DNA of 64,000 bases from Gigaspora rosea (Eukaryota > Glomeromycota > Glomeromycetes > Diversisporales > Gigasporaceae), in contig QKWP01000041.1 of the NCBI GenBank assembly GCA_003550325.1, forward strand, positions 413,212 through 477,211. The letters are read 5' to 3'. Under the pieces are notes generated by a model. It was given only the letters and a program-made list of their open reading frames with translations. It was not told the DNA's origin and ran no database searches. Both the position numbers and the translations under genes were made by a program. Of this stretch, positions 35,741 through 46,189 are shown piece by piece; the stretch's first letter is position 1; every line of letters begins with the position of its first letter.

Positions 35741-38000
35741 ATTGTTTAGAGTGTAGTGGAGGACTTACTGGGGAGCAATAGACCAAAATTAGTGTTTTTA
35801 GGTTCTGCTCATGTAATATTAAGCCAATCAGCATTTTAGAACATATAAACAGATCAATATAGATCAGCCCAATATGGCGGGTAATCCCATAAAAAATTAT
35901 CTAAATGACTATTATGCTCCGAACTTTAACATTTCACGTTTTCCTAGTACTATAGGGATGTAAATATGCTAGTATTCTAAAGAAATACCTTAACAAGGCA
36001 GAACTAAAATGGATCAAACAAATACTAAACTATAATGTTAAAAAGACTCTGAAATGGGAAGAATTTCACAATAGCTACAGAAGATACCAAGAAGTATTGA
36101 GCTAAGATAGTTTAGAGAGATCTGTGAAATACTAAAAGCCTACAAAAACCAACGTTGAAGTTGAAAAGATCCAATCCATTTATATTTAACAAAGTAGTAA
36201 ATAAACTAAACATAAAATAGATTTTAACAAAAAAAGAAAGATTGGAAAAGGTCTCAAGTAAAAAAGAGTACCAAATAACAGTTATACACTAAATAAGATA
36301 AAATAAAAACCTAAGAAGATGTAGTGGTTATAAGAAAAAACAAGTCATTAAAGAAAAAAAAGTGCATGATAAAAGTAAATATAGAAGATATATACATAGT
36401 ACAGGTGAATGCCAAATGTAAAATATATATAAGAATTGAAAACATAGTAGAAAATAAGAGGATAGTGGTTACAAATATGGGCCTTAACTGAGAAAGAAAC
36501 ATAGAAATATCAAGGGCTATACAGGCATTTTTCAGAATAGAGGCAGAAAGATAAGAAAAATAGATAGATGAAAACTACTATAAAATTTAGACATGGGTAC
36601 CCCTGTGCAGTATACCCTTGCTAGTTTGAAAGGCCCGACAGTAACTTATACTTGGGTACATAAGTATAGTATATATAGTAAAATATATTGTTTCATATAG
36701 TATCAAAGTATCTGGATACAGAGATTGTGATATATAAATACCAGAGGTACACATGTCCAAATTTTACAGTATATATACAAACAAGTAATGATCGAGATAA
36801 ATGCAAAGAAAATAAGAGAGACTAGTAAAGATGAATAGATAGTTGCAATTGCAAAACTCAAACACAATAAATACATTTGGAACTTGGAGAATACAGCTTG
36901 GCCAATATAGACTCACACAATAATAACACTAATATTATTGTTGTTGATAGTAGTAAACACTAAAGCCAAAGTAGAAGTTGTATCAAACTATAAGATGCTA
37001 TTACAACTCATAGAAAATTGTATAATAAAACATGTGAGAGAAAAAAAATATATTAATAACAGAGAGTATGCGAGCATAATAGAATGTATAAAAAAACCAT
37101 AAGATAAACACAAAATAATAACTAAATATAATGAAGAGCTAAAGTTAGTAGAGAATATATAACTATGCAGCTAGACCCAATATATTCTGCAAAATTAACT
37201 GATCATTAAGCTAGATGGACACCCTATATAATATACTCAATAAATCAATTATTAAAACACATCTTCTAAACAAACATAACATAGAATGGTTTAATCAACA
37301 GAGAATAAGAGCACTTCACTACTCATAATAGTCAATACTATGGGATACTATACTAAAATATATTTTATAGAGCAATGTGCTATTATCTTTACAGACTGAT
37401 CCAAAGAATCTAATATAAAAAATTTCAAAATCAAAATAATGGCTAACAAAAGTGCTGACTTATTTGATTTTATATAATAGATATTCTGAAGAATATCCTA
37501 CTATCTATGCCAAAGGTGCACAAAAGAAGTGGAAAACTTTGCACATGTAAAAAGAATGAAAGAATTCTAGAAGAAATAATAAAAGATGTGTGAAAAAACT
37601 ATTATAAATTAGAGAAAGTTCAAGTAAAGGATATTGATATAAAAGAAATGAGTAAGAAAATTAGAAGGATATATATTAATAAAAAGCTTCCTCTTGAAAT
37701 AATAACAGAAGAAATGCTAGTACTTATAGTTGGCAAAAAAGAAAAGCTTAAAAATATGCTAGTGGTATTTTACTAGCTAATTACAGAAATTTGAAAATCA
37801 ATATATAAACCAAGCAGAAAAGAAAATATAAAACAAAAAAATAAAAACACGAATAAACAAGGCAAAAGATAAGAAAATATGATTTAATATATAAAATAGA
37901 TAGAGGGTTACATAAGAACAAATAAATAGCTTATAGTAGTATATTTTAGATAAAGCAATAAAATAATAACTGGAAGCAATTAAAAAAGAAAAAAATTTAT
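35741..38000 (+). mobile_element. Decayed LINE, C-terminal ORF2 part
   Basis: Heavily broken + strand frames: KAKVEVVSNYKMLLQLIEN with KYINNREYASIIECI following (about 36,970-37,100, RNase H/linker-like), a CCHC-like YLCQRCTKEVENFAHV (about 37,490-37,545), then LEIITEEMLVLIVGKKEKLK (about 37,690-37,750) and a basic tail. This is the order seen at the 3' end of LINE ORF2. A TA-flanked MITE interrupts it at 36,583. Start uncertain; too many stops to be active. Confidence 0.5.
36583..36764. mobile_element. 182-bp Tc1/mariner-like MITE
   Basis: Ends are AAATTTAGACATGGGTACCC and the complement AAATTTGGACATGTGTACCT, flanked by TA on both sides (36,581-36,582 and 36,765-36,766). Inserted in the LINE relic. 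Non-coding. Confidence 0.7.
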
Positions 38001-38370
38001 AAATATAAATAAAAAAGCATAACTGGGCCTTTTGGTGATAAACAGATCTTTGTTTGAAATAAAATAAGAATACGAAGACTATAAGGAATTTTAGTCTGGA
38101 GTATAACCAAATTGGGCCACAGATAGATTAGTTTGAGTCGAACATTTAAGGAATTTACTGTACAAAAATTTGTATTTATTTTCTAAAAGCAATAAAGAAT
38201 CTAGACATGGTTATGTTTGTAAAAAAAAATTAAAAGTTAAATAATAAAAACTTTTTAATTTGTATAAAAATTTCAGAAATTATACATTTTGATTTTTTAA
38301 ACATATTTATTTAAGCACTTTTAAATAATTTATATATAATAAAATTTGAATTTTATCTTGTAGTGACTTC
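38001..38370. other. AT-rich non-coding stretch
   Basis: Lies between the LINE relic and the reversed SINE; may include the LINE 3' UTR. Ends with the SINE target duplication CTTGTAGTGACTTC (from 38,357). Confidence 0.4.
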
Positions 38371-39398
38371 TTTTTTTTTTTTTTTTTTTTATATCAAATT
38401 TCTTACTCTGGGTAATAAGTTTATTAAATCAAGTTTGTGGATCAAGGGCACCTCTTTGGGACCTGACATTTGTTACATGAATAAGGATACAACTAGCTAC
38501 ATGTACAACTTTTGGTTGTCTAATTGAAGTAGTCTGTCTGAAGGTTCTACACTAGCTACTATACCGGCAACCCAACTAGAGGATTGCTTATTTAAACTCT
38601 CTGGTCCAAGTTCCTCCTGCTAATCCTACTTGTATCACCAGTACAGTCCTCTAATATATTAGTCAGTTGAGATTAGTTCTGGATGCTAACAACATCCCTT
38701 TTGAACTACTTTATTCTCACAGGACACTTGGTAGAGCATTTTCTGTCCTACACAGGTATTCCTATTCTTCAATAACTTATGCATTCACTAAGACGAACAA
38801 CTTGTGGACAGGGAATATCCTGCAACTACTACTGCTACCTACTTTTGGTCTTGTAAAGTTCGCTCTAACCCTGATACCTACTATCACTTTCCTACTGGTC
38901 CTTCACCAATACCTTCTAGACTTCCAATCCAGTTGGCCCAGAAGGGTCAATCTACTCAGCATTAGGTGCCATTATAGTTTTTTCTCCCTAGTAACTACTT
39001 GTATAGCATAGGTCCTTTTCTCTAGTATGATACTAGTGGCCAGATTGGTAGATCTTGTCCCTGAGGTCGACATCCAGTTCTCTGGCTCCAGTCCAATATT
39101 TCAGTTTTGGTAGCACTATCAAAGATCTTTGCTACCTCCTTACTCGGGACTTGCCAAATGGTTTTTCATTTCCCCAGTTCCTTGGATTTGTCTATATCAT
39201 GAGATACAACTTCGATCAAAAGCTCCCATTTAAGATAGTAACCAAGAACTATGGGTAATGTATCCAACTGATCAACAAAAAACAGTTACTAGAACACAGA
39301 TCTATTTTTTCAAAAGTGTCACTAGCGGGATTTGAACTCTAGATTTGCTACTTGGAGGTGACAATTTACCAACTTCCCTAAGTCACTATACTCTTAAC
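38371..39398 (-). mobile_element. Full-length ~1.03-kb tRNA-derived SINE, reverse copy
   Basis: Poly(T) at 38,371 onward is the reversed tail and the tRNA-like head is at the right. On the minus strand, an A-box-like GTATAGTGACTTAGGG and a B-box-like AGAGTTCAAATCCCGC are present. It is flanked by CTTGTAGTGACTTCTTTT (38,357-38,374) and CTTGTAGTAACTTCTTTT (39,399-39,416), an 18-bp target duplication with one mismatch, diagnostic of retroposition. The two small + strand frames inside (near 38,667 and 39,055) are antisense by-products. Confidence 0.88.
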
Positions 39399-39416
39399 CT
39401 TGTAGTAACTTCTTTT

Positions 39417-40352
39417 AATTACTAATAAACTTCTTTTATCTAAAAATAAGCTAGTCTAATTTTTGTATAGCTTTGCTCAAAAAAAAGTAGCTTATTTTCA
39501 AACACATATAGTATGCTAATGTTCTTACATTAATGTAATAAATATAAAAAACAAATAAATATTTATAATAGATACAAAAATATTTGCAAATAAAAAGGTT
39601 ATATTGTTTAAAATTGACCAATTAGATTGTTTTAAATAAATAACCAATTAGATCGTTTTAAATAAATAATAAATTTTAATAAAATTTTTATTTATAATTA
39701 TACTTCTATATAATCATAAATTTTGCTTTGCCCAAAAGTGTAATTATAAAGAGGTATAACTATATTAATTCATAATAGTACTATTATATTTATAAAAAGC
39801 AGATTTTTATATAATAAGCTTCTTGAACTAGAATATTTATAGCTTATTAAAATAATTAATAGTCAAGTTCACACTCTAGCTAAAACAAATTTCACAAAAT
39901 GAATATATGTATACAGAACTTACAGAACTATAATAACTAAAGAAATTAAAAAATATAATTCAAAATAGGAAAACCCAATATTATTATCTGTTATAAAAAT
40001 AGATGAATTCTTATTTTGAAAAAAGACTGAATTGGTATTTGGCAGCAAAAAAAGAATGTCTGAAGAGAAGATATTTATAACAATTGCAAATAATTAACAC
40101 AAGAAACTCTATTTTACAATATCTGAAAGTATATCTGCTCTATATTTATAATATATTCGAATATGTGAAAAAGATATACCAATATCTATAAAAGATTAGA
40201 AATACAACATTATGCTAATAATAATAGACATGGGTTTAGTATATAAAAATATAATAAACCAACTAACAATATTAATGTATATTATACAATAGCACTAAAG
40301 CCATATAACATATATTGAAGAATATATTTCAATAAAAAATAAAAATAAGAAT
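39417..40352. other. AT-rich region
   Basis: A 27-bp direct duplication built on ACCAATTAGAT(T/C)GTTTTAAA lies at about 39,617-39,670. Nothing else identified. Confidence 0.45.
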
Positions 40353-40368
40353 AATTTACTATTTTATC

Positions 40369-40811
40369 AACCTTGGGTCCGATAGCATAGCGGTTATGCT
40401 CCAAGGTCGCAAATCGCAAGGTTGCCAGTTCAAATCCAAGTGGCGGCGATTTTAAGAAAGCCAGCTGGGCTAGACCAAATTAGAATCCTAGAATAGGCAG
40501 CGATTGACAATCAAGGTTACGACGATGAGGGCTGTGCCAGAACCCCAATTTGGAATAACCGAAGTCACGAGACGTAATGTGAGGCCTAAGTCTGGATATT
40601 ACGAGATACTACATGAACTCGTGGCGCAAGCAGTCCGAAAACTGGCTGCGAAGATTTCTGGCCACTGCAGCGGTCGGTGAAGACAGGTCGCTTCTGGGCG
40701 TTGGGAAAGCAAAAAGCTAGGGTAGTCGGGTTGTAATGGTGGAAAATAAATAACAACTACGGTCGTTATAAATCACTAAATATAACACCGGCAAGACTGT
40801 CAAAAAAAAAA
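40369..40811 (+). mobile_element. 443-bp tRNA-derived SINE with perfect target duplication
   Basis: The head has an A box (GATAGCATAGCGGTTATGC) and a B box (TTGCCAGTTCAAATCCAAG), followed by a unique GC-rich body and an A-rich tail ending at 40,811. AATTTACTATTTTATC flanks both sides (40,353-40,368 and 40,812-40,827), a perfect 16-bp target duplication, so insertion is recent. The body is unlike the long SINE family, so this is a separate family sharing only the tRNA-like head design. Confidence 0.92.
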
Positions 40812-40827
40812 AATTTACTATTTTATC

Positions 40828-41169
40828 TATCTGAATTTATATAGCAAAAACAGAATAAAAACAAACAAATTGATTAATAGAATATACAAATTGAATATAT
40901 GCACAATAGCAATATACTTCTTAATAAAAAACAATAGAAGAAAATATTAAAGATTTGTAAGCTTAATTGCAAATTACAAATAAAAAACTTCAATTTACAG
41001 ACATCTGATTTTAACAACAGGATCATTAAAAATATAACATATAAACCTAAGAAAACCCTTAAAACAAGAAGATAAAAAAATGCAAAATTATTTATTTAAC
41101 TTATCTAAAAAAACCTAAAGAAAATAGTTAACAAAAAAAAGAAATTCTAAACAATCTAATAGATAAACT
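40828..41169. other. AT-rich non-coding stretch
   Basis: No gene or element identified. Confidence 0.4.
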
Positions 41170-41740
41170 CAAAAAAGACCAAATTGTAATAGCTATATTG
41201 TGGATTCTAAAATCTATAAATGTCTATCTAAAATTAGAACTCAAGAAGTATCTAACTCTAATCTTATTAGAGCAAGGCATATTAACCTTAAAACTCTAAT
41301 TGTTTATTTTAAAAGATGCTCTAAAATATAGAATTAAAACTGATTTAAAAAAGCATAACTATCAAAAAAGAAACCCATTAATAAAATTATCTGTAGAGTC
41401 TGCAATAAAAAAGATATTTTAATAGAAAGTGCTTATAGTACTAGTATTAAATTTGTAACAAATATAGATACTGAAAAAAATGCTCATGCTATTATACAAA
41501 TAGAACTATTTTTAAAATAGAAAACCTAGTAAAAAATTGGAATTATCTTCACTAGTTTTGCAATATATTTTACAAGTAACAGACTATTTAAAATTACTAC
41601 AGGCCAAACATATAATTTCTGCAATGAAACCAAGTACAAAAGAATATTCAAATTTGCTAAAATCTTAGAAAAGCTTAAATAGAAGCTTATGTGCTTAGAG
41701 TAAAGATATTTATTAGATAATTTTACTTTTTAAAAAAGTA
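41170..41740 (+). pseudogene. Unrecognised decayed coding segment
   Basis: Protein-like fragments in broken frames include KIYKCLSKIRTQEVSN, CRVCNKKDILIESAYSTSIK and TTGQTYNFCNETKYKRIFKF, with two CxxC-like pairs suggesting a lost zinc-binding module. Many stops. It could be part of a transposon protein; family not recognised. Confidence 0.3.
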
Positions 41741-41857
41741 CCTCCACCTGATACTAAATTAACCAATCAAATTCAAGCAAATAATATATGGGCTAGATGC
41801 TACAAAAAGGACCAAATTAACAATTTTTTCAAAATATATTTTTTTATGTAAATCTAT

Positions 41858-42121
41858 TTAGAATAAGATTAGGATCATTTTTGATTTAAAGCACAAAAGT
41901 AGTTGTATTAATAAATTTTGTATATTGTTCTTTAAAGTTTGTACTTTCTTATGATTTATTATAAGATTTGCAATATAAAAATTGATTTTCCAAAGATCTT
42001 TTGTTTTGCCAATTTGGTCTCTTTTCATAGCATCTAGCCTATATATAGTGCTTCTATAAACTGAACCCAGATTTGGTTCAAAGCTACAAACTGGTCTAAG
42101 TTCAAATATATTTATATACAT
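41858..42121 (-). CDS. Uncertain 87-residue frame, possible relic exon
   Basis: An open frame with MYINIFELRPVCSFEPNLGS, VYRSTIYRLDAMKRDQIGK and a Leu-rich tail. Composition is more protein-like than typical random frames here, but there are no splice, promoter or family signals. It may belong with the decayed segment upstream or be chance. Confidence 0.2.
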   Translation of the reverse strand: MYINIFELRPVCSFEPNLGSVYRSTIYRLDAMKRDQIGKTKDLWKINFYIANLIINHKKVQTLKNNIQNLLIQLLLCFKSKMILILF

Positions 42122-42729
42122 TTTTTGGTGCTAAACAAGTTTATTTAGTGCATTAAATTAGAATTAATTACAGTTTTCCTTCTCTATAATCACCTACTAT
42201 ATAATCATAACTCCTATACAGTCATATTAAATTTTGAGACAATTGATTAATAAACTTATAAAAAAGACTTCTATATAATTACGCTCTTTTATAATCAACA
42301 ATTTTCTTGAACAAACTGTGTGATTATGGAGGAGGAAAACTGTAATAAAATTTTATAGAATTTTATTAAAAAAAATTCTATAAAATCTTATAATTTTCAA
42401 ATTTTTATTAATTAATTTTAACTTTATGTACTAAGTAAATTTGTTAAGTATCTAAAAATATACTAAATTGGCAGAATTATTTTTATTTTACTTAAAATTT
42501 GAGAATAGATATATAATTTTAGATTTTTGATTAAAACAATCAAATTTAAATATTTTTTCTTTGAATTCCAAGTAAAATAAAAATAATTTTGTCCATTTAA
42601 TATATTTTTGGATATTGAACAAGTTTACTTAGTGCACTAAGTTAGAGTTAGCTAGTAAAATTTTGTGAATCTTAAGATTTTATAGAATTTTACTAATAAG
42701 ATTCTATAAAATTTTATAATTCACAAATT

Positions 42730-42960
42730 TTAATTTTTTGCTTATTTTTAAGGTTTTTTCTGCAAACCTTTTTATTTTTAGTAATTTTATAATTAACCTG
42801 ACCTATCTATATATATTTTGGAGGTCCTATTTTTGGTTTATTAGAATTGTCTCATTGAGATAAACATTTTGGTAGTTGTTTTATCTAATTTAAACCATTG
42901 AATCGAAAGTTATTTGCTGTCAAACATTTAAGAAGCTTTAATAAATAATTTTAAATACAG
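42730..42960. mobile_element. Fragment of AGGACCYC-type MITE plus shared module
   Basis: AACCTGACCTATCTATATAT then GGAGGTCCT (to about 42,817) matches the right part of the element at 33,285-33,451. Next to it, 42,845-42,925 is a reversed copy of the GATC/CTCATTGAG module (TCTCATTGAGATAAACATTT). Confidence 0.5.
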
Positions 42961-43283
42961 TATACATTTGAATATTGGCCAATCAGATTTTATAATCTGC
43001 ATTTATTAAAAATTATCAACTATAATAAAGATTTATTATTAATAAAATTGTTAAAAAAATTTTTTTATAGTAATAGTAATTATAAGTAATTTCTAACTAT
43101 AATGAGGTTTGTTTATTATATTTTAAGTCTGTCATGCAATATTTAGTGCTTAATAAAGGTGTGACTATATGGGGTGTAATGATAAAGAGGTCTGACTATA
43201 TTAGAAAAATATAAAAAAGTATAATATTTGAAATAAACAGATTATACAAAAAATTTATCAAAATTATTAAGTATTTAAATAAT

Positions 43284-43691
43284 TAGAGTAGTAATATATA
43301 TTATAAAATATAATTTTACTATATCCCCTACCCCCTCCCCCTACATAAGAGAAATATAGGGTCTTTGCCTTAAAAATGACCTTACGGGAGTATGTAGATC
43401 TTATAGATAAAAATTAAAGTTTCTAGCTATCCAGTAATCCAATTCAAATAAACTTTTTTTTTATTTTGTAAAATTCGCTAAGTTTTACAAAATAAAAAAA
43501 AGTTTATTTGAATTGGATTACTGGATAGCTAGAAATTTTAATTTTTATTTATAAAATCTACATAGTCCCATAAGATCATTTTTAAGGCAAAGACCCCATA
43601 TAATTGGCTATTATAAACTTTTATATTTAACATAAGATTTTAGAGACTTCCTCTCCCCTAAAATATTATGTAATATCTGTTACTACCCTTA
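43284..43691. mobile_element. TIR element carrying a nested foldback
   Basis: Inverted ends GAGTAGTAATATATATTATA and the complement GGGTAGTAACAGATATTACA bound C-rich subterminal blocks (CCCCTACCCCCTCCCCC and CTTCCTCTCCCC). A related copy without the inner foldback lies at about 59,300-59,430 on the reverse strand. Confidence 0.55.
43359..43597. mobile_element. 239-bp near-perfect foldback MITE
   Basis: Arms of ~115 bp starting GGGTCTTTGCCTTAAAAATG pair almost perfectly around AATTCGCTAAGTTTT. ATATA flanks each side (43,354-43,358 and 43,598-43,602). The related sequence at about 59,345 (reverse strand) lacks it, giving an empty site. Confidence 0.8.
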
Positions 43692-44142
43692 CTGTATTTA
43701 TCTACTATAAGTACCTGAAGTATTTTTTTTGTTTGTAGTACTTAGGATATTAATATTGGTAGTATACTATATTGATAAAGGTATATATGTTGGATGCACT
43801 AATCAGATACAGATAAGTACCATTGCTAATTGGTCAAAATATAATTAATAAAAATTTAATAATTATTTAAAATATATAAAACCTTCGAATATTTTATAGT
43901 ACTCAAAATGATAAAATACTTGCCAAACACTTTTTTCTAATTGTTTATACAAGAGCAGGCTTCAAGAATCTAAATTTTTTTCTGCTTCTAAATACAATAA
44001 ACTGCAAACAATAGTTTTCAAGAAAATGCTGCTAATACTATTCAAGATTAGTTGTGCCTAAAATTTTTAAAAATAAGATATTTTTATAAATAGATAATGG
44101 GTAGTGACAGATATTATGTAATATTTTAGGGTGGAGGAGGAC

Positions 44143-44856
44143 TAGTGTTGTTAGTCGGAATATACCATTTAGTCAAATATTTAGATACTTAAATGTCTAA
44201 ATATATTTTGACATGACATTATTTTTTGTCGAAATGTCAAAATTCTAAATTTGACTAAATGTCTAAATACTTAACAAAATAAATATTATATGACTACCTA
44301 AATGCTTAATGAAATGAATATTATATGACTAAATGTCTAAATGCTTGATGAAATAAATATTATATGACTAAATGTCTAAATGCTTGATCTATACAGCTAA
44401 ATATCTAAATGCTTAATCTATATGGCTAAATATCTAAATGCTTAACGATTTAAATAAATGTTAATGCTTGACGAAATAAATATTACATATACGTATGACT
44501 AAATGTATAAATATAGATATAGACATTTTGACGATATTTAACACTATTTAAACGGACATTTCAACACTATTTAGACATTTAGATACTATTTAGACATTTC
44601 GACACTATTTAAACATTTCAACACTATTTAGGCATTTCAACATTAATTTAGTATTTTGACATTAATTTAGAATTTCGACACTATTTAGACATTTTGACAC
44701 TATTTAGGCATTTCGACACTATTAGGCATTTCAACATTAATTTAGTATTTCAACATTAATTTAGAATTTCAACATTAATTTAGAATTTTGACATGCTAAA
44801 TGTTGAATGTTGAAATATTTCTACATAACTCAAAACAATTTCGACTAACAAAACTA
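44143..44856. mobile_element. 714-bp foldback-type element with tandem-repeat arms and 8-bp TSD
   Basis: Ends are TAGTGTTGTTAGTCGGAAT and the complement TAGTTTTGTTAGTCGAAAT, flanked by AGGAGGAC on both sides (44,135-44,142 and 44,857-44,864). The left interior is a tandem array of GACTAAATGTCTAAATGCTT units. The right interior is a tandem array of TTTCGACACTATTTAGACA units, partly its complement. No coding capacity. It is inserted beside an AGGACTCCGAGCTATTAG end of the hAT-like family. Confidence 0.75.
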
Positions 44857-44864
44857 AGGAGGAC

Positions 44865-45330
44865 TCCGAGCTATTAGTATATAGGTCAGTGAGCTAGATG
44901 CATAGCCAACTTAATAACTTTTTTGGATGTAAGATCTTAGATTGCTTAAAAATCAACAAATTTTAAAAAAAGTTAGATATTCTATTTGCATATTTTTTAA
45001 CTAAATTTAAAACAGTTAGAGATTGCAAATGCTTATTTTTGGTACCAATAGGGCATAGTTTACTACTGTAGATTCCTAAAAATAAGCTATCTTTTTTAGA
45101 TTTAAAAAATTAGAAGTTTATTTTGAAGTATTATAACTTTTTAAGGAATTTGTACACAATAAAGAGGTAGCTTATTTTAGAGATATAAATCCTAAAAAGG
45201 TTTATTTATCTCAATGTTTATTTTTAAAATTTATTTCATGTACTAATACGCATTCTGACGTAAATAAATTCAAACAAATACCTTTTTTATTTTATAATAA
45301 TAATATAAATTAATTTTAAATTTTAAAAGC
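44865..45330. other. Non-coding stretch starting with a hAT-family end
   Basis: AGGACTCCGAGCTATTAGTA followed by TATAGGTCA marks an end of the AGGACCCCG family, extending rightwards; its other end is not visible. The rest is AT-rich. Confidence 0.45.
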
Positions 45331-45618
45331 CATTGTAAGAGATCTAATAATTCAAAATTAACATTTTGGTACCATTTGAATCATCTTATCGAGACTAATC
45401 GAATGGTCAAAATCGTTAAATTTAGATCACTATAGTACAAGATATAATATTTTATAATTTTTATAAAATCTCAATAATCTTGATAACAAATTTGATGATT
45501 TTGGTACCATTCAATTTGTCTCGATGAGACGGTTCTAATGGTATTAAAATTATCAAAATCGGATCACTGGATCACAAGATATCTACAAAAAATATTTGTA
45601 ACGCAATTTATATAATGA
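45331..45618. mobile_element. Foldback MITE of the GGTACC-module family, partial
   Basis: Two inverted modules with TTTTGGTACCATT cores and TCTTATCGAGAC / TCTCGATGAGAC caps. Related to the three-element array at 48,726-50,020, but the outer ends are decayed. Confidence 0.6.
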
Positions 45619-45814
45619 TTGATATCAAAACATTATAAAATTAATTACCTGTCACAATTGTCTCTTACATTTTTACTAATTATTTTGCATGTGTGAAAAT
45701 TAGATGTATAAATGGTTACAATTACATGTCATCGTTAGCATTAATTGCCCTTATGTTATATAGTATTAATGTTCTGTGAATGTTAATTGCTAGCTTGGTA
45801 AGTATAAGTGCGTA

Positions 45815-46110
45815 AATGAATTTTAACTTATAAGGGTATGTGTTCATGAGAATAATTCATAGTAATAGATCAATTACGAATAAATAATGAATCTGTTACA
45901 CATTGATTATGCAAATAATAAGATTTGATTAAAAATAGTAATAGCCATAACGATAATTTTTTTTAATAAAATTAGTTAAAATGAATTTTAACTTATAAGG
46001 GATGTGTTCATGAGAATAATTCATAGTAATAAATCAATTACGAATAAATGATATATTTATTATGCAAATGATTATATAATTGCAGATTTAAGATTAAAAA
46101 TAGTAATAGT
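45815..46110 (+). repeat. ~164-bp tandem duplication
   Basis: AATGAATTTTAACTTATAAGGG and the following TGTGTTCATGAGAATAATTC occur at 45,817 and 45,981 with few differences over about 100-150 bp. Confidence 0.7.
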
Positions 46111-46189
46111 CGTAACTGATGAATTTTTCCACGGTTTTATGACAAGTGCGATTGAATTTTTTTTTTAATAAATCAGTTAAAAAATCGAG

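Noticed and set aside
38667-39258. Two + strand frames of 114 and 67 residues
   Set aside because: They lie antisense within the reversed long SINE, and the homologous SINE at 28 kb does not keep these frames.
40375-40450. Functional tRNA gene
   Set aside because: A and B boxes are present, but a matching acceptor stem and clean anticodon arm are not apparent, and the sequence continues into a 443-bp SINE body with an A-rich tail and target duplication.
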